In this document: positions 24,001 through 36,854 of the stretch, in pieces
How the letters are laid out: every line of letters starts with the position of its first letter
How positions within the stretch are numbered: the stretch's first letter is position 1
Origin: Glandiceps talaboti
Taxonomy: Eukaryota > Hemichordata > Enteropneusta > Spengelidae
NCBI RefSeq assembly: GCF_964340395.1
Contig: NC_135550.1
Location: 25,242,676-25,306,675 of the forward strand
Reading direction: 5' to 3'
Length of the DNA: 64,000 nucleotides
The notes under the pieces: model-generated
Databases searched by the model: none
The model's input: the letters and a program-made list of their open reading frames with translations, nothing else
Told to the model about the DNA's origin: nothing
Made by a program: the position numbers and the translations under genes

Positions 24001-25407
24001 TACAAATATCAACTGACAGAATCACAAGTACACTTATTGGCAAGTACTTCACTGATAGACCACCACTAAACAAAGATATGGTATATTTATAATGTTGTAG
24101 ACAGAGGGAAAAATAACTTATTGGGGTGGTCAATGGGTCTAATATAACTTAGGATAATAAGATGCATGCAAGACACAAAACTGTGCCAATCACATTAATT
24201 ATCATCCAATATGATAATTGCTCTCAAAGTCGACAATTTTTTCATTGCATGCCACATAAAAATGAGCAATTTTGCACAGGGGAAAGAATAAATGAATGTT
24301 GCAAACTCTTTTACTGGCAACAGTTCTCTTTCGTATGACAATGCAAATTCGATGACCTCTGCATGACCTGATACTGACCTATCACATCACAAGGACACAT
24401 GGGACATGAATGACTTGGCTGTCCACGTGTTTGGGTGATGCAACCTTCCACAACAAACTATTAATAAATTTGCATTTTATCTATGATTCCAAGTTGGATT
24501 ATAAGTATTTTGACGCAGTAACCATGACTAGTTGATTGTCTGTTCAGACAAACACGTGATAAACGGACTGTAGTATGAAAGTATAGTTTGGTCATCATGA
24601 CTTGCAAATTCAATGCAAAACTTACCTGCCAACCATCTCAGCAAATCCGTCTCGAATATCCTACGAATAGAAATAAATATATGAAAAATTTTCTTAAATA
24701 GCATAATAAAAATCGGTAAAGCGATAACAATTTAAAACTGACGACCCCTGCCATTGATCGCTAATTAAGTTCTTTTGTCACATATGATTCAATGGAAGAG
24801 GGCGTGACAGACTATCACACTAGTCACTATGACCAGTTGTTCGACTTACTTGGCCTGAATAAAAGTGACGGCAAGATGACCATTTTTCAATATTGAACAT
24901 CACGGTTGTGGTGGACTTGGCATATTTAGTCAACCCAGGGTACGGACTGGGTCAACAGCTCCTTATGATAGTGGCACAATTCAAATTCTATTTACAGCAA
25001 AAACGTTTAGGTGTGCATGACATTGTTTTCGTTCACGAGTGCTTCTATTCCTGCTTGCATACGGAGTAATTCGGCACTCGATTCTGACAATTGTCCCTCC
25101 CTTCTCCGATGGTATTGACGGTCATGTCAGTAATCTCGACCCGTGCACTACTTGTCTGTAAGCAGGACTAGACTCATGAGACTGCTTCTGCAAGCAGGAC
25201 TAGATTGCTTCTAAGTTCTAGTCCTGCTTGCAGACGGTACACGCGTTTCGCTCAAGAGGGGACGACTTACTCCGTCTGCAAGCAGGACTAGCTTGTTTCA
25301 TAAATACATAGGGCAATACTTACTCCGCTTAGATGCCTTGAAAGTTGTTTAAACATTACAAGACCCTGTTTGCGGCTCATAACACTTGTAACATTGTTGA
25401 AAGTCAT
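18040..25407 (-). CDS. cysteine-synthase-like PLP enzyme (fungal cysteine synthase 2 / Mcy1 type)
   Basis: This is a fold-type II PLP enzyme of the cysteine synthase/cystathionine beta-synthase family. Eleven coding exons, in transcript order: 25407-25324, 24660-24626, 23448-23312, 23129-23079, 22385-22222, 21913-21799, 21083-21030, 20210-19990, 19498-19424, 18816-18711 and 18092-18040. All join in frame with GT-AG introns to give 364 aa. The PLP lysine is Lys71 in [10 protein letters not shown]. The substrate loop is GTAGNTG (97-103), the PLP phosphate loop is GTGTGGT (205-211), GASSGLN lies at 300-306, and Thr330 in CDTGQRY sits where the pyridine-nitrogen contact is expected. There is no heme-binding region and no C-terminal CBS-domain pair, so this is not canonical CBS. 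The [12 protein letters not shown] and NQFDN motifs resemble fungal cysteine synthase 2/Mcy1. The first 28 residues carry Arg/Lys and no acidic residue, which suggests mitochondrial import. Exact substrate is unknown. The next gene downstream on this strand is EGLN. Confidence 0.9.
18380..18430. repeat. short dispersed repeat, copy A
   Basis: Shares about 45 bases of similarity, including CCTCATCCATATG and the preceding ATACCCA, with 58406-58463. It lies in the last intron of the cysteine-synthase-like gene. Confidence 0.5.
21624..21768. repeat. tandem duplication of about 70 bases in a cysteine synthase intron
   Basis: Two diverged units share GCAGATATAAGTCTGACT and AGTAATCAATA. The intron lies between exons 6 and 7 of the cysteine-synthase-like gene. 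Confidence 0.7.
22392..22477 (-). pseudogene. decayed partial duplicate of the 22222-22385 cysteine synthase exon
   Basis: Within intron 4 of the cysteine-synthase-like gene, immediately upstream of exon 5 in transcript order, the sequence repeats the start of that exon, including a TTTCAG acceptor at 22478-22483. In the gene's frame it reads like the real exon ([13 protein letters not shown] against [13 protein letters not shown]). It then degrades near the real [10 protein letters not shown] segment and shows no donor I could identify. It is a tandem partial exon duplication, probably non-functional but still carrying a plausible acceptor. Confidence 0.65.
25036..25291. repeat. cluster of a palindromic TAGTCCTGCTTGCAGACGG motif
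   Basis: The roughly 20-base motif appears at 25047-25066 (+, with flanking CGAGTGC/GCACTCG inverted ends at 25036-25042 and 25074-25080), 25154-25171 (-), 25187-25204 (-), 25218-25237 (+) and 25272-25291 (-). The last two are perfect 20-base reverse complements separated by 34 bases. Further copies lie at 17056-17075 and 17085-17109. The cluster overlaps the 5' UTR/promoter side of the cysteine-synthase-like gene. It could be a short transposon relic or a regulatory motif. Confidence 0.6.
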
Positions 25408-28400
25408 GGTCAAACAAGTCACATGCGCAGCATAAGGTCCCCAAATACAAGCGTCACAGTGTATAAAGCAGCAACAGGTCCACAGAGTTTTTAAGAATGA
25501 TCTTTCCAGCTAATTATCGCAGGAAGAGCCTAACATCCGTTCGTTTTCCCCTGTCTGTGTGGCAAAAGAGCAGAAGGCGACCAGCTGTACCTTGCAGTGA
25601 TATCAGTGGCCCGGTTTGTTGTTGATCTTCCGGTGTTCACGAATTTAAAGCGCCACCAAGTGTTTAGGTCGTGTATCAAGGCAACTTGTTGATTGTGCGC
25701 AGGCTTGATAAAGTTAGTGATTTATAAGTAAAAAAAAATTAAAACAATTAAGGTTAAATCATCAAAATTGCAAATCTTTCATATTTTGATATTTTTGTAA
25801 GCCCGACTAGCTATTTTCTGAATAAAGCGTGAATATCCATTACGTTTTCGTTTGTCTTTCTATGCTCTAATTGCATCAGTTGATCACTTTATTGTGTGTA
25901 TATCATAGTGTAATCTCAAAGAATATTAAAATAATACCTACGGTTTTTATGTTTATTAATAAGTATGGTTAAAATGTACTAATTATCGTGTCACAAACTT
26001 TTACATTCGCCCATTAATCAGGCCGCAAGGGGGCGGGCTTCGATATAAATTCTAGGTAGGCGTGCATCATCATGTCACGGTGTATACGGACGAAACAAGT
26101 TGGCAAAGCAAGTCGCACAAATTCCAGGAAAAAAATATACTATAAATCTCTTGATGAGAGTTACTTACTCTGCCAACAGTAATAAACTGACCCGGGAAAC
26201 TGGCCCATAACCACGAATGGAATTGAGGAAAAAAGTCTGAATCCGACCTATGCAACGATATCATCTGACATGGTGATTATTAACTAAGCTTTAATTTCAT
26301 TGACCGAAGTTTGGCAGTTTATTTTAGGGTTTTTGGAGTTTTTTTGGAAAATACAAGATATAGTTTTAAAGAAAACTCGGTGTTACGCTTTGATTGAAAA
26401 TAACAACTGTTACAAAACAATTCAGAGAGGCTGTCGGCTGGGATGTCGATTTTCGATGGCTGAATATGTGGATTATGATAAAACCAGCGGTGACATGGGT
26501 GAGCTTTGTGTTCCAGTGTGCAACATTATTTGGAACAGCTTACCGTTTACTCCGATAATGTCACCCAATGGGAACGATACGGAATGTATGTATGATCAGT
26601 GAGTAAGCTACAGTCATTGCAATACTGTTTGCGAACGATTTCAGAGAAAACCTTCGGAAACGACTTTAATTCACACAACTTGAAACCATAATTGAATTGA
26701 ACTTGAAAATTTACAGTGTAGTATGAACAATAGCTAGTAGGACATCATCAAACCAAAAATGACTTTTTTCTACTTCTTAGCAACTGCTTTTAATGTTTAG
26801 CCTTGGAGAAGTGACGTAAACAATGTTATATAAAGCTACACTCTACGTTTTTATCTAGACCTACTATGCGTGATTGGTATCACATTACTGATCGTCTCTC
26901 ACTCCCAGACTAGACCACAAACAATGTAGATACATCGTGTTGGTTGCCAGAGTCTAACTGAGTCAACTGACAAGTGTTCTCTCATGTTAAATGTGTCAGT
27001 TGTTTCAAACATAATTACTCTATTTTTTCATAGTTCGAAGTCGAAACTAACGCGAAAGTAATGGATAAAGGCAAAGCCAATGGTTAATCCTTTCGACCCC
27101 TTCCACTTTTTTTCATCGTCTGTTCTGTGCCGCTTTTATTGTCATAAATTTACAATGGCCACTGTTCAACATTCGACGACTCGGAGAGTTCGCGAACCCT
27201 GTTATCACCAGTGTAAAAGTACTTATATATCGTTGTGTTTATAGCATGGTTTGCTCAGGTAGCTTTGTATGTAAGACTTGCTGAACTCGGACTGCACTTC
27301 GGAAACTGGGGTTGCCGAACAAAACCGAAGGATGACTGTACCTTTAGGCGCCCTTGGAGCTCCTTCGAGTGCTTTGAAGTTCGTAGAGTGACCCGAGAGT
27401 CGAGTATCTGGACTAGGTCGTCTACAGCCGGAGTACAGTATGTTAGTAACCTGGGGTGTAAGAGAAGAAACAAGGAGAAAAATGAAAGACAAGGAGAAAA
27501 ATGAAAGAGTACCCCAAATCCAACGTTCAATGAAGTCTTATGTATAAAGAGTATACATTCCATTGAACATGTATTAAATCTATATAATCCAATCTATCCC
27601 ATGTCGAATAAATGCCAACAATCTGAAGTCAGAGTCCATGACCTGGAATTCTAGAATGCCTTATCACGCTCCAGTAAAGATGTCAGAAATCGGTCGTGTT
27701 TTGTTCCAGCGAATTGGACCAGGTTTTAATCTACGGTTTCATTCGACGATAATGTATAGCAGAGTATAAATCATGTACAATTTTCTTGTTAAATGCCAGA
27801 GATACATAGCCGTTGCAATTCAGTTCAAACAACATTAAAACACTGTGTTACCATATACAGTAATAACGCATGATAGAGCATCACTACATTGTATATAACT
27901 AAAACAAAAACGCAAAAATAAAGTTGCAAACATATATTTAGTACCAGTTTTATTCATTTTTTCCCATGCTTCCGTTCAATTTCCAAAGAAGACTTGCTTT
28001 GGAGCCCCTACATATACAACGTGCATTTAATAGGGAACTTTGCAGTCACTGAAAGAATGTTGTGACATTTTGGTCATGGCCGTAAACACAACAATTTACA
28101 TCAGTGAATAACACACACTTCATCTTATATTGAAATCGTCAGCGTATTTCTGTTTTCTTCAGCAGTCATGCAGAAAAATGGGGGGGGGGGGTAATTTTGC
28201 GTACTTTTACCCAAGGTACCTTCCAACTCGTTTTCCATGATAAAGAAACGTACTTTCACCCAAGGTACCTTTCAACTCGCTTTCGGGCATTGAAATATAA
28301 AGAATTTGCATCATACCTGTCGTAGAAAGTCATTACACACAACAAAGTGTCCAGATTGTATCTACAACCTAATTAGCAACAGGTGGTTTAGCAGACTCCA

Positions 28401-28495
28401 AGGTTCGACAAAACTTCATTACTTTTTACATTGGGTGAAGTTGTACGATAGTTTCACTCGCTGCATTCAACGTGTTTCCTGGCACAGTAATCACG
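25408..28495. other. intergenic region between the divergent cysteine synthase and OST-alpha copy 1 genes
   Basis: Contains presumed promoters in both directions. It includes the weak alternative exon at 26169-26264, an unassigned ATG-plus-donor frame at 26456-26598 and a G homopolymer near 28182. A direct duplication of about 35 bases (28201-28235 and 28250-28285, sharing CCCAAGGTACCTT) lies about 250 bases upstream of the copy 1 start. No gene was recognised. Confidence 0.5.
26169..26264 (-). other. possible alternative first exon of the cysteine-synthase-like gene
   Basis: On the minus strand an ATG at 26264-26262 opens 32 codons ending VGR, followed directly by a consensus GTAAGT donor (26168-26163). 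The phase is 0, which matches the acceptor of exon 2 at 24660. It lies about 860 bases upstream of the first coding exon used in my model. A good donor in a short open frame can arise by chance, and no protein similarity supports it. Confidence 0.15.
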
Positions 28496-30469
28496 ATGAA
28501 CATATCAAACATATCAACATCTACCCAAACGTCGCTGATTGAAAGTACGGTAGAATACACTACTACTACTACTATTGACGGTATTTCAACGGTCAACGAG
28601 ACTAGTACTGAACCTGATCCGTGTCTCCCGGATGACCCGTTTACGTATACCTTTTACCAAGGTAAGAATATCTGCCCATAAATTGTAGATAGACACGTGT
28701 CAGGCGTTGTGCTTCTATATAACAAGCCTACAATTGATGATGGGGTTGATCAGAACAGACAACGCCTATAGTTGGATATGTCAAATAGTTCAGTCTGAGC
28801 AGCTAAATGTCGCTCACCCTAAGTCTTGAAGAGTGAAAGTCTGAAACCAGATTTGCCAATATAGGGTTATATAGGGGTATTCTTTGGACTCAGAATATTC
28901 GAATCAGACTAACTAACAAAAATTGATTGGGACTATTATGTTGTTGTTTTTATTAAACTGGTTTTATCGCTATATTCTAGACCATCCGGAAAGATCTACG
29001 AATCTAAAATCAAACATGACGGTTGATTTCACGCAAAACTATGACAAACTGACACAAGATACTGGTATTTTCTGTCCAACTAATTATTCGATTTACAATG
29101 AAGGGATACTAAATATGTATGTAAACTTGCTAAAATTTGCTGCAGGGCTTCGTTGCTTCGCTGGAATTCTGTGCACCATTCCACACATGCGATAATTTAA
29201 CAGTCTTACCAAACACATTCGTCTTCTATCGTTGAATGAATAGCTTGTGGCTTATTATATGTGTGGTACAAACAATACCGCTTCATGCAGGTGGACAAAA
29301 TGTCAAATTAATTGCCCATGACTGCTAAAGTAGCTATTTGCGTTATAAATCTTCTACGGTATAGCATTCCAGTTTGACGACAGAATCTATACTTACGAAT
29401 TCGCTCCGTTGTGGGCCTGTAGCTAACAACGACGTCACCAAAACTGGTGCAGAACGATGTTGGATAGATTGCACACTGTGTACATCTTGTCTTACATTCT
29501 ATCCTCCTAATCTCAACAATTCGCTCCTTCATGAATCACACAATACGTACGAAAAAGTGCTAAGTATACATTAAAATGTGACAGCTTCAGCCATGATGTT
29601 TGGTTTGACGAAACCATTTTCAATTGTGGGTGTCACGCTATGTATATTACTTACAATACTTTAACCCTTTTCATTTTACAGAAATGTCAACATGGAAAAT
29701 TGTGATATTATCTCTCTTAACAGCACTGACTACAATCACCATTGGTATATTCGTTGAAGCTATGTTTTTTGTACAAAAGAATCTACCAACCAAACGTAGG
29801 AGGGCGCACGTCACCTGGATCCTTGGAATGTATCCCGTTAGTTCAAATTTGTTACTAGGCTTTCTGTTATTCCAGCATGAGCCTTCCATCAGATTCCCTT
29901 GCCAATTTTTAAGTGAAATATGAGTTAGGCTAAATTTAGAACTTTTAAAATAGACTGGGTTTGCATTTTAGTTATTTGCACAATATGGGTAAGCTGTGTA
30001 CTGTTACATTGAACTACTTAAATCTTAATACTTCCTGCAGTATGAAATCCAATGAATTATTCAGCCATTTTGTAGAGATATGTTCATTCATGAAAAATAC
30101 GTATTTCTCACATACCGTGTTTTAATTCATTCAAGATACATTCCATTACGTCGCTGCTGGCCATTTATGTACCAAGGGCCCATTTTATAGCATCAATCCA
30201 TGCATCACTGTAAGTATTGCATTCTATTATTCTCAGCTCAGTTATGATGGATGTATGTATTGAAGGTTATGAATGACTCGATGACAACTATGAAAACACT
30301 TCAATGTTTCTCAAAATTGCCATACCAAGTCGAATCATTTCAAATTTTTTCAATTGTTTTTCCTTACCGAAATTAACTTAGTCAAGGTACGTCTTCAAGA
30401 AATTGTTATTGTTATTGTTGTCACTGCTCTTTCTATTGTCGCATTATTAATGACGACGACGATGATGAC

Positions 30470-30504
<35 letters not shown>

Positions 30505-33500
30505 CTCCATATTGGAAAGACGTGTGAAAAAGTCGCTCCGTATATTCGTCAATTTGCGTCATCTTGTTTAGCTCATCGGACAATAATCGTCAACTATAAA
30601 CTCCTAACATAACATTTTCTCTCATCTAAAAAGTCAAAAGGGAATTTTTGGATAGTGATTGGAGAGATTTTCGTGGATCCAATTCCAGGGGCTCGTGGTG
30701 GGTGAACAAAGCCAAGATGGCCACCCGAGCCACAAGCCAACTCCCTACGTTATTCGCCGGTCTAACCAGGAAACATGCCATCAAGTGTGAACCAATAGAC
30801 GGAGTCCCTGTCGAGACATTTCTCAAGGCAGTAGCCGAAGTAACCGGTCCAGGTAATATCAAAGCAGCTTCAAGAGCCCATGGATCAGTTATCGTTTATT
30901 TAAACTCTGTAACCTGGGTGGAAACCATTTGTATTAATGGCTTACAAGTAGGTGGCTACACAAGTTATGTTGAACCACTGGTAAAACCGGCAACGAAAAT
31001 AGTGGTATCTGGAGTTCCACCTTTTATTCCGAACGAACTTATAGAACATGAATTGTCAAGATTCGGAAAACTCGTCAGTGGAATCAAAACAATCCCGCTC
31101 GGATGCAAAGACGAGAAACTAAGACATGTACAATCCTTCCGTAGACAAGTGTTCGTCCTACTTGACACCGACCTGCGTGGATACATAAACGGACCAACCA
31201 CCATTGAATTTGAAGGTAAAAACCACACAATATATCTATCAACCGACGAAATGAGATGTTTCAAATGTAATCAAACAGGACATATTCAGCGAAACTGTCA
31301 ACAAGGACAATCAATACAAGATAACGATAACACAAATACCGCAAATCAAGATGGCAACCAACAAAGCGTAAACAACAATAACACGCATACCGATACTACT
31401 GTCCAACCTGTTGACATCACAACAGAACCAATGGACGTTAATCAACCACCTGTAAACAAAACAACTGAACTGACCGCAAACGAGGCTCAACAAGACAACA
31501 TCACAACAGAGCCCATGAACATAAGTCAACTTGCTACAAATGAAAACACCGTTCCGACCGCAAAAGGTGGAAAAGCAAACAACGAAACAACTCCAAGAAA
31601 CACCGATACAAATGAAGAAGACAGAAACGATACACCAGAAAAGCATACTGCCCAGAACACAACAAAACCACAAAGAACCGAAACAGTTAACAGCCTTGTC
31701 GATCAAAACAACGTAACGCAGCACAATACGAACACTACCGTCGAAGAGAGGGTACTAACCCCTCCTCCACCTTTCCCTCCTTCTCCAGACCTCAATTTCT
31801 CCATCGCATCACCTGTTTCAACTCCGGACCCGACACCATCCTTCCAACTATCCGGACTTACACCGCTACAGTCACCTTCGCAAACATTAGATAGCCAGAG
31901 TATCTCGTACTCACCACTAGACTCCACTCTCAGTGAATCAACGCAAGAAAGTACAGATACACCAATGAATGAAATCGACGATAACGAATCGGTCATGTCA
32001 GACATATCAGACACGTCAGCAAGCTACGGAATATCAGCAAAGTCAATAGAAGAATTCCTGACAGAAATAAAACACTCCAAAAAATTCATCGAACAATGTA
32101 CTGATTTCGATCCTAACCTCAAAGACCTCGCAAAAAATCTACTTCATTACCGTTCTACACAGCCCCTCACAACTGCCACTAAAGCACGGATCTATAAGCT
32201 CGTAACAAAAATAAAATTACACTTGAGAACAGTCGGAAAAAAAACAAATGTTAAAGACTCTCTACCATCAGCATCTTCGAACTGATAAGACACTTCCTCT
32301 ATACAGCACTTATGATGGCGCTCCTATCGTGTGTGACACTAAATACACGTGGATGTCGCGACTCAATGAAACGATACAAAATATTCGAACACTTGAAACA
32401 GTCCAATCAAGCAGATTTCTACCTCCTGCAAGAAACGCACACCAGCATAAATGAAGAAACCACCTGGCCCCTAGTATGGCGTGGAAAATGTTTTCTTTCC
32501 CATGGCACCAACAACAGTGGAGGCGTCGCAATTCTATTTCATCCGAACACAAAAATAGACATTATCAAAAAAACAGAAATTATCCCAGGCCACCTACTAC
32601 ACATCCATGTTAAAGTCAACGATACAGTTATCAATATAATAAACGTATATGCTCATACAAACGCCAAAGAACGATTACATTGCTTTGCTCGCCTTAACAC
32701 AGTGTTATCAAGTCTAAATGAAGATCTGATTATTCTAGGAGGCGATTTTAACTGCACCCTCAAGCCGGAACTCGATAGACTTCATTGCGCGGATTCAGAC
32801 CGCCATACAGTTCGTGCCCTCAGTAACATCGTAAATAAATACAAACTTATTGACAGTTGGCGTCACTACCATGGAAACGATCGAAACTACACTTGGCACA
32901 AAAATGAATCGAAAGCACGATTAGATCGGATCTATATAAACAAGTGGATGAAAACCCGAATCAAAACAGTCTCTATCCAGAACTCTACACTCGCCTTCTC
33001 CGACCACTCTCTTGTAAAAGTGACAATATCACAGAAACAAATAAACAAACGAAGCCCACTCTGGTGTCTCAATACCGAAATCCTAACACATGAACAGTAC
33101 CATGAAATCATTACGTATTTCTGGGTGAACTGGCAAAAGGAAAAGGTCAACTATAAGGATATACTCACCTGGTGGGAAATTGGAAAACTGAAAATAAAAT
33201 TGCTGACTCAACAATATTGCATATCAAAACGCAATGTACATAAACAGAAAATAGCTCAGCTGGAACGTGATACACAACACCTTGAACAAAGATTGCATAA
33301 TGACAATAGCCTAATCAATGAATATAATGAAAAGAAAAAAGTCCTGATTGAACTTGTCAATTACGAAAGTCGAGGAGCAGCTGTCCGGGCCCGACATACA
33401 ATTCTCAATGACAGTCAAGTTTCTAGCAAATTCATGTTTGCCCTTGAACGAGAAAGAGGAAAAACTAGACCAATTGTACACCTCAAACGTAACGACAATA

Positions 33501-35990
33501 CAATCACTGAAGATCCAAAAGAAATCCGTGACATTATTTACAGTTTCTACCAGGAACTATATACACCCGAACCAGTCGACCTAACATCACAAAACACAAT
33601 TCTCAATAATTTACCACAAATAAACGAAGAAGATCGCGAATATCTGGATAGCGAAATAACTTTTGCAGAATTCACCCATGCAGTTACTTTACTCTCAACA
33701 GATCGTTCCCCAGGAATAGATGGATTACCAAACGAATTCTACAAAACTTTCTGGTCGCTAATAGGCAAAGACGTGCACTCTGTACTCACCCAATCACTCA
33801 AAAACGGTCAACTGCCACTTTCTTGCCGTAGAGCCATTATAAGTCTGCATCCAAAAAAGGGGGACAATACCAGAGTTAAAAACTGGAGACCCATAAGCCT
33901 GTTATGCAGTGATTATAAAATTCTTGTAAAAACACTCTCACTACGACTCCGTTCAGTCATCTCAACAATCATACACAAAGACCAAACTTGTGGCATTCCA
34001 GGCCGACTGATCTTCGACAACATCCATTTACTTCGAGACAGCATTTCTCTTGCCAACGAAAACAATACCTCGCTTGGAATCCTCGCCCTTGACCAAGAAA
34101 AGGCATTCGATCGCGTCCACCACGGCTACCTGCAAAAAACACTTGAATCATTCGGATTTGGACCTCGTTTCACAAATTTCATCAAAGTCATATATACAGA
34201 CATTCAATCTCTCATTCGCATCAACAGTACACTAACAGCCCCTTTAAACATTAAACGGGGAATTAGACAAGGATGCTCTCTCTCAGGACAACTCTACATA
34301 ATTGCCCTCGAACCACTCCTACACAAAATAAGAAACGCAAGCGGTATCACAGGACTATCAATACCCGTCATTCCAAATCACACTTCATATCTGTCAGCCT
34401 ACGCCGATGACGTTGAAATCTTGCAAACCAAAGATGAAGACTTCCACAGATTAAAAACCTGTCTCTCCGAATACGAAAAGGCCTCTAATGCCAAAGTAAA
34501 CTATGAAAAATCTGAAGGACTGTGGGTAGGGAACTGGCGCCAACGAATTGATAACCCACTCGGAATAAAGTGGAACCCAAATGGACTTAAACTTCTAGGT
34601 GTATACCTAGGAAACAGCGAACAATATAATCGAAAGAACTGGACCGAACTAATCGACATCACAGAAAGTAAAATTAAGAAATGGTCGGCGTATGCCCCAT
34701 GCATGTCATACCAGAAAAGAGTACTCATCATAAACCAGATCATCTCATCCAAACTTCTCCACAGACTTAACTGCACTACTCCAAGTAAAGACACTGTTTC
34801 ATATATTCAAACTCAATTCTTACGCTTTGTCTGGCAAGGTCGTCACTGGATTCCGATCGAAACAATGTGCTTACCACTTTCCAAGGGCGGACAAGGACTT
34901 ACTCACCTTTCAACCCGCCTAACCTCACTACGCCTCGGACACATCCAACGATACCTCTACCACGATCATCTTCACCCATGCTTTTCATTCATGGACTACT
35001 TCCTCAACAAAGTTGGCAACCTACACTACAAAAAGCAACTATTCCTCACAACCGGCGTAACTCTTAACAAAACACGTATACCAAAATTCTATATCGAATT
35101 GTTACATTGTTGGAACGCAATAGACAAGATCCGAAAAGGAGAACCAGAAACCTTTTCAGATATTCTAAACGAGCCGCTGTTCTATAACCCACTTATACTA
35201 CACCCATTACGTTCGTCGCCATTCTCATTGACCCACTTCATAGACGCAGGCATTACAACAATAAAAGACCTCATCAATATAGAAGAAAAACGTTGGCTAA
35301 CCTCATACGACCTCAAGGACACTGTAAACATTAGATCCGAACGCATCTTAAATCTCACAATCAAGACTACTCACCAGGCAATACCAATCAAACTGAAAAC
35401 AATAATTCACAACCACTTAGAAGACTCCCCACATGTAAATGTTGTAAATACACAGTATTCAATTGAACTCCATCATTCACCGGAACTCAACCTGGCACTG
35501 TATAAACTGGAAAAAGGTGCCATTTATAAATACCTGATCTTGGCACAACACGCATTAAAGCTACCGACCAGATTAGATACCGTATGGAGAGATATCCTCA
35601 GTCTACCAGATTCCATAAAACCCAATTTCAAAGCTTGCTATTACCCACCAACAATACAAAGAGAGGGAGACCTACAATGGCGTATCATGCACGGTGCATA
35701 CACAACTGGTACATTCCTACACAACGCGGGCTTCCGACCAGACTCAAACTGTCCGCTTTGTGAAGAACAAGATTCCCTATCTCACATTTTCCTGGATTGC
35801 TTACATATTCAACAGCTTCTGGATTTTATAACTACAATCTCATCACATCTTACCAACGACAATCAAACTACACCAGCGTCATGGTTCTTCATAAACCCAC
35901 CGAAGAAAAACAGCACCTTTATCAGCAAAAATGCCCTTCTTCTATTCGTCCATATCACATCTACAGCGAAGCTATCGATCCATCTTGCCA

Positions 35991-36052
<62 letters not shown>

Positions 36053-36809
36053 CGGTGAAATTCAAAATGAATACACTTTAATGAAGTAATTCAGTACAGT
36101 GAGAAAACACATATCATCTGTCCCCTTGTTTCTTTCATCAGATACTTTTCTGTGACGATATACCGATTTGTTATCCTTATATTTGATTACTATGGGGGTT
36201 TTGAAGCAGCCGTGGCTTTACTGGACGGCGAGGAAACCACAATAGCCAACCCCCCACTACTTTGCTGTTGTCCGTGTCTGCCTCCCTTCAAACTTACCAG
36301 GTAATATTTATCATGCATATGGTGTTCTTTTAGCAGACAGAAAGGAGGGGAGAGAGGGGGTAGAGGGAGGGTGGGAAGGAGGTGAGTGGAAGATGGAGGA
36401 TGGAGGGGGAACAGACAGAGGTAGAAAAACATACATCCTGGCAGACAGAAAGAGAGACATATGGACAGGGACAGACTGGGGGGACGTAGACGGAGAGATA
36501 CCTCAGGCTACATTTCTCGGTATATTTGCTTCATATAGATGGTGAAATTGTATTGTGGTCACGATCTGTTTGTATCTCCCTAAATGTTTATATTCATCTC
36601 CGCTTACTTATCCTACACAGAAAGCTGCTGTTGTTCATGAAGCGACTGGCTATGCAAGTTGCATTAATTCGTCCCATGGCACTTTTAATAGCCGTAGTGT
36701 TATGGACCGATTCGAAATATTTACCGGGGCAGGTAAGCAGTTACTCACATCAGAAATCTGTACACTTTCATTTGGTGCTGGATTTTAATTTGATTGAGCT
36801 AATTACTCA

Positions 36810-36854
<45 letters not shown>

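Noticed and set aside
18040-25407. Canonical cystathionine beta-synthase
   Set aside because: No N-terminal heme motif and no C-terminal CBS-domain pair; the [12 protein letters not shown] loop fits the cysteine synthase 2 type better.
27223-27563. Overlapping open frames on both strands suggesting a gene
   Set aside because: No recognisable motif and no consistent splice structure; frames overlap each other without support.
31311-32014. Minus-strand open frames opposite LINE ORF1
   Set aside because: Shadows of the ORF1 coding strand; no domain recognised.
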